From Burkholderia sp. BCC1644 (GTDB lineage: Bacteria > Pseudomonadota > Gammaproteobacteria > Burkholderiales > Burkholderiaceae), in the NCBI RefSeq assembly GCF_902833225.1, contig NZ_CADFEI010000012.1, positions 124,001 through 188,000 of the forward strand: DNA of 64,000 nt. Reading direction: 5' to 3'. Below, piece after piece: positions 1 to 9,397 of this stretch (within the stretch, counting starts at the first letter, position 1; each line of letters starts with the position of its first letter). The notes below the pieces were generated by a model that was given only the letters and a program-made list of their open reading frames with translations, was not told the origin of the DNA and did no database searches. Both the position numbers and the translations under genes were made by a program.

Positions 1-1
1 G

Positions 2-1885
2 CCGTCGCTGCCCGACGTGTGCGAGCGGATCGAATCGGGCACGAAGCCGGTCGTGGTCGCGCTGCACGGCGCGACGCTCGGCGGCGGGCTCGAAGTCGCG
101 CTCGCCGCGCATTACCGGCTGGCGGTGCCCGGCGCGAAGCTCGGGCTGCCCGAGGTCACGCTCGGCCTGCTGCCCGGCGCGGGCGGCACGCAGCGCGCGC
201 CGCGCCTGATCGGTGCGAAGGCCGCGCTCGACCTGATGCTGACGGGCCGCCATGCAAGCGCCGAGGAAGCCCTCGCGCTCGGCCTCGTCGACCGCGTCGC
301 GCACAGCGACGACACGCTCGCCGAAGGCCTCGCCTACGCGCAGGAACTCGTATCGCTCGGCGCACCGGTGCGCCGCACGCGCGATGCGCAGGGGCTGGCC
401 GACCGCGCGGCCGCGCAGGCCGCGATCGACGCGGCGCGCGCGGAGCTGCCGAAGAAATCGCGCGGACTGTTCTCGCCGGCGAAGATCGTCGACGCGGTCG
501 AGGCCGCGCTCACGCAGTCGTTCGACGCGGGGATGAAGTTCGAACGCAGCCTCTTCCTGCAATGCATCGACAGCCCGCAGCGCGCGGGCCTCGTGCATGC
601 GTTCTTCGCGGAGCGCGAAGCGGCGAAGGCGCCCGAGGCGCGGCGCGCGAGCGCGCGGCCGGTCGAGCGGATCGGCGTGGTCGGCGGCGGCACGATGGGC
701 GCGGGCATCGCGGTCGCGGCGCTCGACGCCGGGCTGCCGGTGACGATGATCGAACGCGACGAAGCGTCGCTCGCGCGCGGCCGCGCGCATGTCGAGAAGG
801 TGTACGACGGCCTCGTCGCGAAAGGGCGGATGACGCCGGCCGCGCACGCGGCGCGGCTCGCGCGCTTCAAGGGCAGCACGTCGTACGACGCGCTCGCGCA
901 GGCCGATGTCGTGATCGAAGCCGTGTTCGAGGACATGGCCGTGAAAAAGGCCGTGTTCGCCGAACTCGCACGCGTGTGCAAGCCGGGCGCGGTGCTGGCG
1001 ACCAACACGTCGTATCTCGACATCGACGAACTGGCCGCGAGCATCGACCGGCCGGCCGACGTGATCGGCCTGCATTTCTTCTCGCCGGCCAACGTGATGA
1101 AGCTGCTCGAGATCGTCGTGCCGGCGCGCGTGAGCGCGGACGTCGTCGCGACCGCGTTCGCGCTGGCGAAGCAGTTGAAGAAGACGCCGGTGCGCGCCGG
1201 CGTGTGCGACGGCTTCATCGGCAACCGGATCCTCGCCGTCTATCGCACGGCGGCCGACTACCTGATGGAAGACGGCGCGTCGCCGTACCAGATCGATCGC
1301 GCGGTGCGCGAATTCGGCTTCCCGATGGGACCGTTCCAGGTCGTCGACCTCGCGGGCGGCGACATCGGCTGGGCGACCCGCAAGCGCCGCGCGGCGACGC
1401 GCGACCCGCGTGCGCGCTACGTCGGGATTTCCGACCGCCTGTGCGAGCGCGGCTGGTTCGGGCAGAAGACTTCACGCGGCTACTACCTGTACCCGGACGG
1501 TGCGCGCGTCGGTACGCCGGACCCGGAAGTCGACGCAATCGTCGCGGAAGAGCGTGCGAAGAAGGGCGTCACGCCGCGCACGTTCACCGACGACGAGATC
1601 ACGCGCCGCTACCTCGCCGCGATGATCAACGAAGGCGCGAACGTCGTGCACGAGAAGATCGCGCTGCGCCCGCTCGACGTCGACGCGGTGTTCCTCTACG
1701 GCTACGGCTTCCCGCGCTATCGCGGCGGCCCGATGCACTACGCGGACACGGTCGGCCTCGCGAACGTGCTCGCCGATATCCGCGCATTCGCGAAGGAAGA
1801 TCCGCTGTTCTGGAAGCCGTCGCCGCTGCTCGTCGATCTTGTCGCGCGCGGCGCGGATTTCGCGAGCCTGAACCGCATCGACTGA
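2..1885 (+). CDS. Multifunctional enoyl-CoA hydratase / 3-hydroxyacyl-CoA dehydrogenase, 5' partial
   Basis: Trifunctional beta-oxidation protein of the FadB/FadJ type. The reading frame is open from base 2, so the start lies upstream; about 90 residues of the hydratase domain are probably missing. The visible N-terminal part has the crotonase oxyanion-hole region (LHGATLGGGLE) and the catalytic-Glu region (GLPEVTLGLLPGAGGTQ). From about residue 220 the NAD-binding Rossmann motif VGGGTMGAGIA begins the 3-hydroxyacyl-CoA dehydrogenase domain, with the catalytic-His segment GLHFFSPANVMK. A second dehydrogenase C-terminal repeat follows. The acyl-CoA dehydrogenases downstream supply the preceding step, so the cluster looks like a self-contained beta-oxidation module. 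The acyl substrate cannot be read from sequence. Confidence 0.93.
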   Translation, partial: PSLPDVCERIESGTKPVVVALHGATLGGGLEVALAAHYRLAVPGAKLGLPEVTLGLLPGAGGTQRAPRLIGAKAALDLMLTGRHASAEEALALGLVDRVAHSDDTLAEGLAYAQELVSLGAPVRRTRDAQGLADRAAAQAAIDAARAELPKKSRGLFSPAKIVDAVEAALTQSFDAGMKFERSLFLQCIDSPQRAGLVHAFFAEREAAKAPEARRASARPVERIGVVGGGTMGAGIAVAALDAGLPVTMIERDEASLARGRAHVEKVYDGLVAKGRMTPAAHAARLARFKGSTSYDALAQADVVIEAVFEDMAVKKAVFAELARVCKPGAVLATNTSYLDIDELAASIDRPADVIGLHFFSPANVMKLLEIVVPARVSADVVATAFALAKQLKKTPVRAGVCDGFIGNRILAVYRTAADYLMEDGASPYQIDRAVREFGFPMGPFQVVDLAGGDIGWATRKRRAATRDPRARYVGISDRLCERGWFGQKTSRGYYLYPDGARVGTPDPEVDAIVAEERAKKGVTPRTFTDDEITRRYLAAMINEGANVVHEKIALRPLDVDAVFLYGYGFPRYRGGPMHYADTVGLANVLADIRAFAKEDPLFWKPSPLLVDLVARGADFASLNRID

Positions 1886-1914
1886 ACGCCAACCGCATTC
1901 GCCACGGACCGAAG

Positions 1915-3123
<1,209 letters not shown>

Positions 3124-3137
3124 CGAGGGACGCGACG

Positions 3138-4274
3138 ATGGATTTCCAGCACACAGAAGACCGCCGGATGCTGGCGGACACGTTGAACCGCTTCATCGCC
3201 GAACAGTACGCGCTTCCCGTGCGCGATCGCATCGCGCAGTCGGCCGAAGGCTTCGATCGCGCGATGTGGCAGCGCTTTGCCGAACTCGGCACGGTCGGCG
3301 CGCTGTTTCCCGAAGCCGACGGCGGTTTCGGCGGCGCGGGCTTCGACATCGCCGTGGTGTTCGAATGCCTCGGGCGCGGGCTCGTCGTCGAGCCGTTTCT
3401 CGGCGCACTGCTGGCCGGCCGCGCGCTGTCGCTCGCCGGCGGCGACGCGCATCGCGACAAGCTCGCGGCGCTGATCGACGGCAGCGCGAGCGCGGCATTC
3501 GCGCACGACGAGCCGGGCTCGCACTACGAGCTGACGACCGTGCGCACGCGCGCCGAACGATCGGGCGACGGCTGGGTGCTGACGGGCGCGAAGGGCGTCG
3601 TCGACCAGGCCGCGCAGGCGGCGTTCTTCGTCGTCAGCGCACGCGTGTCGGGCGCCGATGACGATGCGGCCGGCATCGGCCTGTTCGTCGTGCCGGCCGA
3701 CGCACCGGGCGTCTCGCTGCGCGACTACCGGAAGATCGACGGCGGCCGCGCGGCGGAAGTGCGCTTCGAGCGTGTCGCGCTGTCGGCCGATGCGGCGCTC
3801 GGCGCGCACGACGGCGAAGCGGGCGCCGGGTTGCTCGAACGCGTGCTTGGCTACGGTCTGCTTGCGCTGTCGGCTGAAGCGCTCGGCGCGATGGATGTCG
3901 CGAAGGAGCACACACTCGAGTACCTGCGCACGCGCAAGCAGTTCGGGCTGCCGATCGGCAGCTTCCAGGCGCTGCAGCACCGGATGGCCGACCTGCTGCT
4001 CGAAGTCGAGCAGGCGCGCTCGGCCGTGATCAACGCGGCCGCGCAGCTCGACGCGCCGCGCGTGGTGCGCGAACGCGCGCTGGCGGCGGCGAAATACAGC
4101 ATCGGCCGGATCGGCACGCTCGTCGCCGAGGAGAGCATCCAGCTGCACGGCGGGATCGGGATGACGTGGGAGCTGCCGCTGTCGCATTACGCGAAGCGCC
4201 TCGTGATGATCGATCATCAGCTCGGCGACGAGGATCACCATCTCGCGTGCTACATCGCGCTGTCGAAACAGTAA
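3138..4274 (+). CDS. Acyl-CoA dehydrogenase, second paralogue (378 aa)
   Basis: Second acyl-CoA dehydrogenase of the cluster, clearly different in sequence from its neighbour. It has the N-terminal alpha-helical and middle beta domains and the C-terminal helical domain with the motif LHGGIGMTWELPLSHYAKR, typical of bacterial FadE-like small subunits. It lacks the SEPGAGSD flavin-contact motif seen in the upstream protein. Pairs of adjacent dissimilar acyl-CoA dehydrogenases often form heteromeric enzymes in actinobacterial steroid catabolism; whether that applies here is inference. The start at 3138 follows a purine-rich GAGGGACGCGACG stretch. Confidence 0.9.
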   Translation: MDFQHTEDRRMLADTLNRFIAEQYALPVRDRIAQSAEGFDRAMWQRFAELGTVGALFPEADGGFGGAGFDIAVVFECLGRGLVVEPFLGALLAGRALSLAGGDAHRDKLAALIDGSASAAFAHDEPGSHYELTTVRTRAERSGDGWVLTGAKGVVDQAAQAAFFVVSARVSGADDDAAGIGLFVVPADAPGVSLRDYRKIDGGRAAEVRFERVALSADAALGAHDGEAGAGLLERVLGYGLLALSAEALGAMDVAKEHTLEYLRTRKQFGLPIGSFQALQHRMADLLLEVEQARSAVINAAAQLDAPRVVRERALAAAKYSIGRIGTLVAEESIQLHGGIGMTWELPLSHYAKRLVMIDHQLGDEDHHLACYIALSKQ

Positions 4275-4304
4275 AGGCGCACAGCGCGAATGGAGGAGAC
4301 AAGG

Positions 4305-5510
4305 ATGACGAACGAACCGCGCGCGTTGCCGCTGGCCGGCGTGAAGGTGCTCGATTTCTCGCGCGTGCTGGCAGGCCCGTGGTGCGCGATGGTGCTCGCC
4401 GATTTCGGCGCGGAAGTGATCAAGGTCGAGCATCCGGCGCGCGGCGACGATACGCGCGACTGGGGCTTGAGGATCGGCGACACCGAAACGACCTACTTCA
4501 ACAGCGTGAACCGCAGCAAGCGCTCGATCTGTCTCGACCTGCAGACCGACGAAGGGCGGCGGCTCGCGCGCGAGCTGGCCACGCAGGCCGACGTGGTGCT
4601 TCACAACTTCAAGTTCGGCGGCGCGGAAAAGCTCGGGCTCGGCTACGACGCGCTGGCCGAACTGAATCCGCGCCTCGTGCACTGCGCGATCTCCGGCTAC
4701 GACCGGTCGGGCGCCGAAGCCGCGCGGCCCGGCTACGACCTCGTCGTGCAGGGCGAGGCCGGGCTGATGGCGCTGAACGGCGAGGCCGGCCAGCCGCCGC
4801 TGAAGTTCGGCGTCGCGGCGGTCGACCTGTTCACCGGCATGTACTCGGCGCAGGCGATCCTCGCCGCACTGTACGAACGCCATGCAACCGGGCGCGGACG
4901 GTGCATCGAGATGGCGCTGTTCGACTGCGGGCTGATGATCACCGCGTACTACGGGCTCGACGCGCTGCTGATGGGTGAAGATCCGCCGCGCTACGGCAAC
5001 GCGCATCCGTCGATCGTGCCGTACGGCGTGTTCGACGCGGCCGACGGCCCGCTGGTGATCACGGTCGGCAACAACACGCAGTTCGCACGCTTTTGCGATG
5101 CGATCGAGCGGCCCGATCTCGCGGCCGACGCGCGCTACAAGACCAACCTCGGCCGCTCGGAGAATCGCGCCGACCTGCTGCCCGAGATTCGTCGTGAACT
5201 TGCACGCCGGTCGCGCGCGACGTTGCTCGCTGCGCTCGCCGACGCGGGCATTCCGTGCGGCGAAGTGCTCGGGCTGCACGAAGCGCTGAAGTCGGAACGC
5301 GCGACGAGCGCGGGGCTCGTCACGCGGCAGCCGCATCCGGTCGCGGGCGGCGTCGACGTGCTTGCACCGCCGTACCGCTTCGACGGCGCACGGTTGCCGG
5401 TGCGCGGCGCGCCGCCGGTGCTCGGTGCCGATACGGATGCGGTGCTCGGCGGCTGGCTCGGGATGTCGGCCGACGAGGTCGCGCGGCTGCGAGCGGATCG
5501 GGTGGTCTGA
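4305..5510 (+). CDS. Family III CoA-transferase (CaiB/BaiF type)
   Basis: Predicted formyl-CoA/carnitine-CoA type transferase moving CoA from one acyl thioester to a free acid, probably activating the acid substrate of this cluster. Family features are VLDFSRVLAGPWCAMVLADFG at the N-terminus, DLQTDEGR, and the catalytic-Asp region GYDLVVQGEAGLM. Length (401 aa) is typical. The ATG at 4305 is preferred over the in-frame ATG at 4290 because GGAGGAGACAAGG sits directly in front of it. The acid it activates is not predictable from sequence. Confidence 0.9.
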   Translation: MTNEPRALPLAGVKVLDFSRVLAGPWCAMVLADFGAEVIKVEHPARGDDTRDWGLRIGDTETTYFNSVNRSKRSICLDLQTDEGRRLARELATQADVVLHNFKFGGAEKLGLGYDALAELNPRLVHCAISGYDRSGAEAARPGYDLVVQGEAGLMALNGEAGQPPLKFGVAAVDLFTGMYSAQAILAALYERHATGRGRCIEMALFDCGLMITAYYGLDALLMGEDPPRYGNAHPSIVPYGVFDAADGPLVITVGNNTQFARFCDAIERPDLAADARYKTNLGRSENRADLLPEIRRELARRSRATLLAALADAGIPCGEVLGLHEALKSERATSAGLVTRQPHPVAGGVDVLAPPYRFDGARLPVRGAPPVLGADTDAVLGGWLGMSADEVARLRADRVV

Positions 5511-5633
5511 TCACACGCCCACGCACGGGCACGACACAACACGTTGCACCGCCGCGGCGCGGGCGGACCGGTTGACGCGCTATCGATCCACAAGACAACC
5601 CTCGCGCAACGACGCGCTGGAAATGGAGACACC

Positions 5634-5939
5634 ATGGAGTTTTCCGTCATCGAATCGGTCACGGCGCGCCGCGACTACCAGCAGCTCGTGCGCGCGCGGC
5701 GCCGCTTCAGCTTCACGCTGACGGCGCTGATGATCGCGACCTACTACGGCTTCATCCTGCTCGTCGCGCTCGCGCCGCACGTGCTCGCGGCGCCGCTGTA
5801 CCGCGGCGCGACGACGACCGTCGGAATCGCCGCGGGCGTCGCGATCATCCTGGTCGCGATCGGCCTGACCGCGTGCTACGTGCTGCGCGCGAACCGCGCG
5901 TTCGACCGCCGGGTCGACGCGATCCTCGGACGTTCGTGA
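5634..5939 (+). CDS. DUF485 inner-membrane protein (YjcH-like)
   Basis: Small protein of 101 residues with two predicted membrane helices (about 30-55 and 65-90) and the DUF485 pattern (RDYQQLVRARRRFSF, then a short basic tail). Family members are encoded directly before actP-type solute:sodium symporters, as here, where the stop codon overlaps an in-frame ATG of the next gene. A helper or accessory role for the acetate permease is inferred from this conserved pairing. A clear ribosome-binding sequence (GGAGACACC) precedes the start. Confidence 0.88.
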   Translation: MEFSVIESVTARRDYQQLVRARRRFSFTLTALMIATYYGFILLVALAPHVLAAPLYRGATTTVGIAAGVAIILVAIGLTACYVLRANRAFDRRVDAILGRS

Positions 5940-5950
5940 TGGAGGCCCGG

Positions 5951-7636
5951 ATGCGACATTCATCGATCGCGCTCGGCGCGCTTGCCGTTCTCGTTTCCTC
6001 CGCCGCGCACGCGGTATCGGTCGCGGGCCCGATGCCCGACAAGGTCGAACTGAACCCCGTCGCGATCGGGATGTTCTTCGCGTTCGTGTTCGCGACGCTC
6101 GCGCTCACGCGCTGGGCCGCGCGGCGCACGCGCTCGACACGCGACTTCTACACGGCCGGCGGCGGCATCACCGGGCTGCAGAACGGGCTCGCGATCGCGG
6201 GCGACTACATGTCGGCCGCGTCGTTCCTCGGGCTGTCCGGCATGGTGTTCATGTTCGGCTTCGACGGGCTCATCTACTCGATCGGCTTCCTGGTCGGCTG
6301 GCCGTTCGTGATGTTCCTGATCGCCGAGCCGCTGCGCAACCTCGGCAAGTTCACGTTCGTCGACGTCGTCGCGTACCGCTTCGCGCAACGGCCGATCCGG
6401 CTGCTGACGTCCGCAAACGCACTGACGATCGTCGTGCTGTACCTCGTCGTGCAGATGGTCGGCGCGGGCAAGCTGATCCAGTTGCTGTTCGGGCTGTCGT
6501 ATGGCACGGCCGAACTGATCGTCGGCGTGTTGATGGTCGTCTACGTGTTCTTCGGCGGGATGACCGCGACGACCTGGGTGCAGGTGATCAAGGCCGTGCT
6601 GCTGCTGTGCGGCGCGACGCTGCTCGTCGTGCTCGCGCTCGCCGAATTCGGTTTCAGCATCGACGAGATGTTCCGTCGTGCAGTGGCCGTGCATCCGGGC
6701 GCGCTGTCGATCATGGGGCCCGGCAAGCTGATCCGCGATCCGGCCAACGCGCTGTCGCTCGGCATCGCGCTGATGTTCGGCACGGCCGGCTTCCCGCACA
6801 TCCTGATGCGTTTCTTCACGGTGCCGAACGCGAAGGAGGCGCGCAAGTCGGTGCTCTACGCGACCGGCTTCATCGGCTACTTCTACCTGCTGACCTTCGT
6901 GATCGGCTTCTCGGCGATCGTGCTGCTCGCGCAGCATCCGGAATTCTTCAAGCTGGGCGCCAACGGCTCGTTCAACCTGACGCACGACCTGCTCGGCGGC
7001 TCGAACATGGTCGCGGTGAAGCTCGCGCAGGCGGTCGGCGGGAACTGGTTCTACGGCTTCATCGCGGCCGTCACGTTCGCGACGATCCTCGCAGTGGTCG
7101 CGGGCCTGACGCTGGCCGGCGCGACGACGATCTCGCACGACCTGTATGCGCAGATGTGGGCGCGCGGCAAGCCCGACGAGCGCCTCGAGATGCGCATCTC
7201 GCGCGCGGCGACGATCGTGCTGTCGGCCATCGCGATCGGGCTGTCGATCCTGTTCGAGCACGTGAACGTCGCGTTCATGGTCGGGCTCGTCGCGGCGGTG
7301 GCCGCGAGCGCGAATTTCCCGGTGCTCGCGATGTCGATCTTCTGGCGCGGGATGACGACGCGCGGCGCGGTGCTCGGCGGCGTCCTCGGTCTCGGGTCGG
7401 CGGTGGTGCTCACGGTGCTGTCGAAGTCGGTGTGGGTCGATGTTCTGCACCACGCGCACGCCCCGGTGTTCCTCGACAACCCGGCGCTCGTGTCGGTGCC
7501 GCTCGCGTTCGTCGGGATCGTCGTCGGCTCGCTCGCGGATCGCAGCGAGCGCGCACGGCGCGAGCGCGACGCGTTCGCGCAGCAGGAGTTTTATGCGCAG
7601 ACGGGGGTGCTGGCGGGCGAGGCCGTACAACACTGA
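5951..7636 (+). CDS. actP: Cation/acetate symporter ActP
   Basis: Sodium:solute symporter family permease (561 aa) expected to import acetate and other short monocarboxylates with a cation. It begins with a signal-peptide-like segment (MRHSSIALGALAVLVSSAAHA) as in enterobacterial ActP, followed by about 13 membrane helices. Visible family segments are FYTAGGGITGLQNGLAIAGD, GGMTATTWVQVIKA and FGTAGFPHILMRFFTVP. The start at 5951 has GGAGG just upstream; an alternative ATG at 5939 overlaps the stop of the DUF485 gene. No acetyl-CoA synthetase gene is adjacent in this window. Confidence 0.92.
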   Translation: MRHSSIALGALAVLVSSAAHAVSVAGPMPDKVELNPVAIGMFFAFVFATLALTRWAARRTRSTRDFYTAGGGITGLQNGLAIAGDYMSAASFLGLSGMVFMFGFDGLIYSIGFLVGWPFVMFLIAEPLRNLGKFTFVDVVAYRFAQRPIRLLTSANALTIVVLYLVVQMVGAGKLIQLLFGLSYGTAELIVGVLMVVYVFFGGMTATTWVQVIKAVLLLCGATLLVVLALAEFGFSIDEMFRRAVAVHPGALSIMGPGKLIRDPANALSLGIALMFGTAGFPHILMRFFTVPNAKEARKSVLYATGFIGYFYLLTFVIGFSAIVLLAQHPEFFKLGANGSFNLTHDLLGGSNMVAVKLAQAVGGNWFYGFIAAVTFATILAVVAGLTLAGATTISHDLYAQMWARGKPDERLEMRISRAATIVLSAIAIGLSILFEHVNVAFMVGLVAAVAASANFPVLAMSIFWRGMTTRGAVLGGVLGLGSAVVLTVLSKSVWVDVLHHAHAPVFLDNPALVSVPLAFVGIVVGSLADRSERARRERDAFAQQEFYAQTGVLAGEAVQH

Positions 7637-7657
7637 TTCATCTGAAGAATCCACCCA

Positions 7658-7685
7658 TCCGTCCGAATCCCCGGACGGAAATTTT
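7658..7685 (+). terminator. Possible actP terminator
   Basis: Eight-base arms TCCGTCCG (7658-7665) and CGGACGGA (7672-7679) with a six-base loop, followed by AATTTT. The position 20 bases past the actP stop fits a weak intrinsic terminator. It adjoins the dctA upstream palindromes, so it could instead belong to that regulatory region. Confidence 0.4.
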
Positions 7686-7711
7686 CCGGAAATCCGGAAT
7701 CCCGGATTTCC
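7684..7711 (+). promoter_or_regulatory. Overlapping palindromes, candidate DctD enhancer sites
   Basis: Two overlapping palindromes lie here: TTCCGG/CCGGAA (7684-7689, 7694-7699), and the longer perfect 10-base arms GGAAATCCGG (7688-7697) and CCGGATTTCC (7702-7711) with a four-base spacer. They lie 60-87 bases upstream of the dctA sigma-54 promoter, where an enhancer-binding protein such as DctD normally binds. DctD is known in rhizobia to bind tandem upstream palindromes; its use of these exact sites is inference. Confidence 0.5.
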
Positions 7712-7770
7712 TTGCCTGCCGCATTATGAGAAATACAATGAAAACAACGGTTTGAGGGGTTACGGGAACC

Positions 7771-7785
7771 TGGCATCGACCTTGC
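7771..7785 (+). promoter_or_regulatory. Sigma-54 promoter of dctA
   Basis: TGGCATCGACCTTGC matches the -24/-12 consensus TGGCAC-N5-TTGC, with GG and GC separated by exactly 10 bases. It is oriented toward dctA. Transcription would start near 7797, leaving a leader of about 190 bases. Downstream dctD encodes a sigma-54 activator with a GAFTGA loop, which supports the call. Confidence 0.8.
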
Positions 7786-7844
7786 GATATAAAACGCACG
7801 GCCATCCCCCGGCCGAACTACTACAGCAAGCAAGGAGACAACCG

Positions 7845-7880
7845 ATGACCACTGCCTTCCTCCCCCTTCGGACGTCCTGA
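7845..7880 (+). CDS. Candidate 11-codon leader peptide upstream of dctA
   Basis: Short open frame [11 protein letters not shown] with a strong ribosome-binding sequence (AAGGAGACAACCG) in front of the ATG, inside the predicted dctA leader mRNA and ending 109 bases before the dctA GTG. The ribosome-binding site is stronger than that of dctA itself. A regulatory upstream ORF is one reading. A chance short frame is equally possible, so confidence is low. The surrounding 7637-7989 intergenic stretch otherwise holds the promoter and palindromes described separately. Confidence 0.3.
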   Translation: MTTAFLPLRTS

Positions 7881-7989
7881 GGCATCGCTTGTTGCGGCAC
7901 GGCAGCCGCGCGGGCGAGTGACTCCCCTGACATTCGTCCGCGCGCGTGACGCCGTTTCCATCGGCTCATCTACATCAGCAGGAACCATC

Positions 7990-9279
7990 GTGAAGAAGAA
8001 ACCCTTCTACAAAGTGCTCTATGTGCAGGTGATCTTCGCCATCATCGTCGGCGTGATCCTCGGCCATTACTACCCGGCGCTCGCCACCGACATGAAGCCG
8101 CTCGGCGACGGCTTCATCAAGCTGATCAAGATGGTGATCGGTCCGATCATCTTCTGTACGGTCGTCACCGGCATCGCCGGCATGGAGGACATGAAGAAGG
8201 TGGGCCGCGTCGGCGGCAAGGCGCTGCTGTACTTCGAGATCGTGTCGACCTTCGCGCTGCTGCTGGGCCTCGCGGCCACGCACATCCTGCGTCCGGGCGT
8301 CGGCTTCAACATCGATCCGGCGACGCTCGACGGCAAGGCCGTCGCGTCGTACGCAGCGAAGGCGCACGGACAGTCGACGGTCGACTTCCTGATGCACATC
8401 ATCCCGAACACGATGGTCGATGCGTTCGCGCAGGGTGAAATCCTGCAGATTCTGCTGATCGCGCTGCTGTTCGGCAGCGTGCTCGCGCACCTCGGCGAGC
8501 GCGGCCGTGTCGTCACCGACTTCATCGACGGGCTCACGCGCGTGCTGTTCGGCATCGTGCACATCGTCACGACGCTCGCTCCGATCGGCGCGTTCGGCGC
8601 GATGGCGTTCACGATCGGCAAGTACGGCGTCGGCTCGCTGGTGCCGCTGCTCAAGCTGATCGGCACGTTCTACCTGACGTCGGTCGTGTTCGTGCTCGTC
8701 GTGCTCGGCGCGATCGCGCGCTTCACGGGCTTCTCGATCATCCGCTTCGTGTCGTACATCAAGGAAGAGCTGCTGATCGTGCTCGGCACGAGCTCGTCGG
8801 AAGCCGCGCTGCCGCAGCTGATGGAAAAGCTCGAGAAGGCAGGCTGCTCGCGTTCGGTCGTCGGCCTCGTCGTGCCGACCGGCTATTCGTTCAACCTCGA
8901 CGGCACCAACATCTACATGACGATGGCCGTGCTGTTCATCGCGCAGGCGACCAACATCGAACTGACGTGGATGCAGCAGCTCACGCTGCTGGCGGTCGCG
9001 ATGCTGACGTCGAAGGGCGCGAGCGGCGTGACGGGCGCGGGCTTCATCACGCTCGCCGCGACGCTGGCCGTCGTGCCGACGATCCCGCTGTCGGGCATGG
9101 TGCTGATCCTCGGCATCGACCGCTTCATGAGCGAATGCCGCGCGCTGACCAACATCGTCGGCAACGGCGTCGCGACGGTCGTCGTGTCGGCATGGGAGAA
9201 GGAACTCGACCGCAACAAGCTGCGCCAGGCGCTGAAGGGCGGCGGCGAAGTCGCGCCGACCGAGACGGCCGGCGTCTGA
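7990..9279 (+). CDS. dctA: C4-dicarboxylate:cation symporter DctA
   Basis: Dicarboxylate/amino acid:cation symporter (429 aa) importing succinate, fumarate and malate across the inner membrane. Diagnostic segments are [16 protein letters not shown]-like [19 protein letters not shown] near residue 40, the serine-rich [16 protein letters not shown] re-entrant loop, and [15 protein letters not shown]. The GTG start at 7990 follows AGGAACCATC at a suitable distance; no upstream in-frame ATG has a ribosome-binding site. It is followed at once by its two-component regulators dctB and dctD. The upstream sigma-54 promoter indicates induction by phosphorylated DctD when dicarboxylates are sensed. Confidence 0.95.
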   Translation: MKKKPFYKVLYVQVIFAIIVGVILGHYYPALATDMKPLGDGFIKLIKMVIGPIIFCTVVTGIAGMEDMKKVGRVGGKALLYFEIVSTFALLLGLAATHILRPGVGFNIDPATLDGKAVASYAAKAHGQSTVDFLMHIIPNTMVDAFAQGEILQILLIALLFGSVLAHLGERGRVVTDFIDGLTRVLFGIVHIVTTLAPIGAFGAMAFTIGKYGVGSLVPLLKLIGTFYLTSVVFVLVVLGAIARFTGFSIIRFVSYIKEELLIVLGTSSSEAALPQLMEKLEKAGCSRSVVGLVVPTGYSFNLDGTNIYMTMAVLFIAQATNIELTWMQQLTLLAVAMLTSKGASGVTGAGFITLAATLAVVPTIPLSGMVLILGIDRFMSECRALTNIVGNGVATVVVSAWEKELDRNKLRQALKGGGEVAPTETAGV

Positions 9280-9397
9280 TGTCATGAAGGAGCAGGCGGC
9301 GGCGCCGTCCGCCGGCAGCGCGGCACGCGGCGATCGGCGCGTGGATGCGGAGGCCTATGACACAATAGACGATCCGCATCGCCAGGAAGCCTCGACC

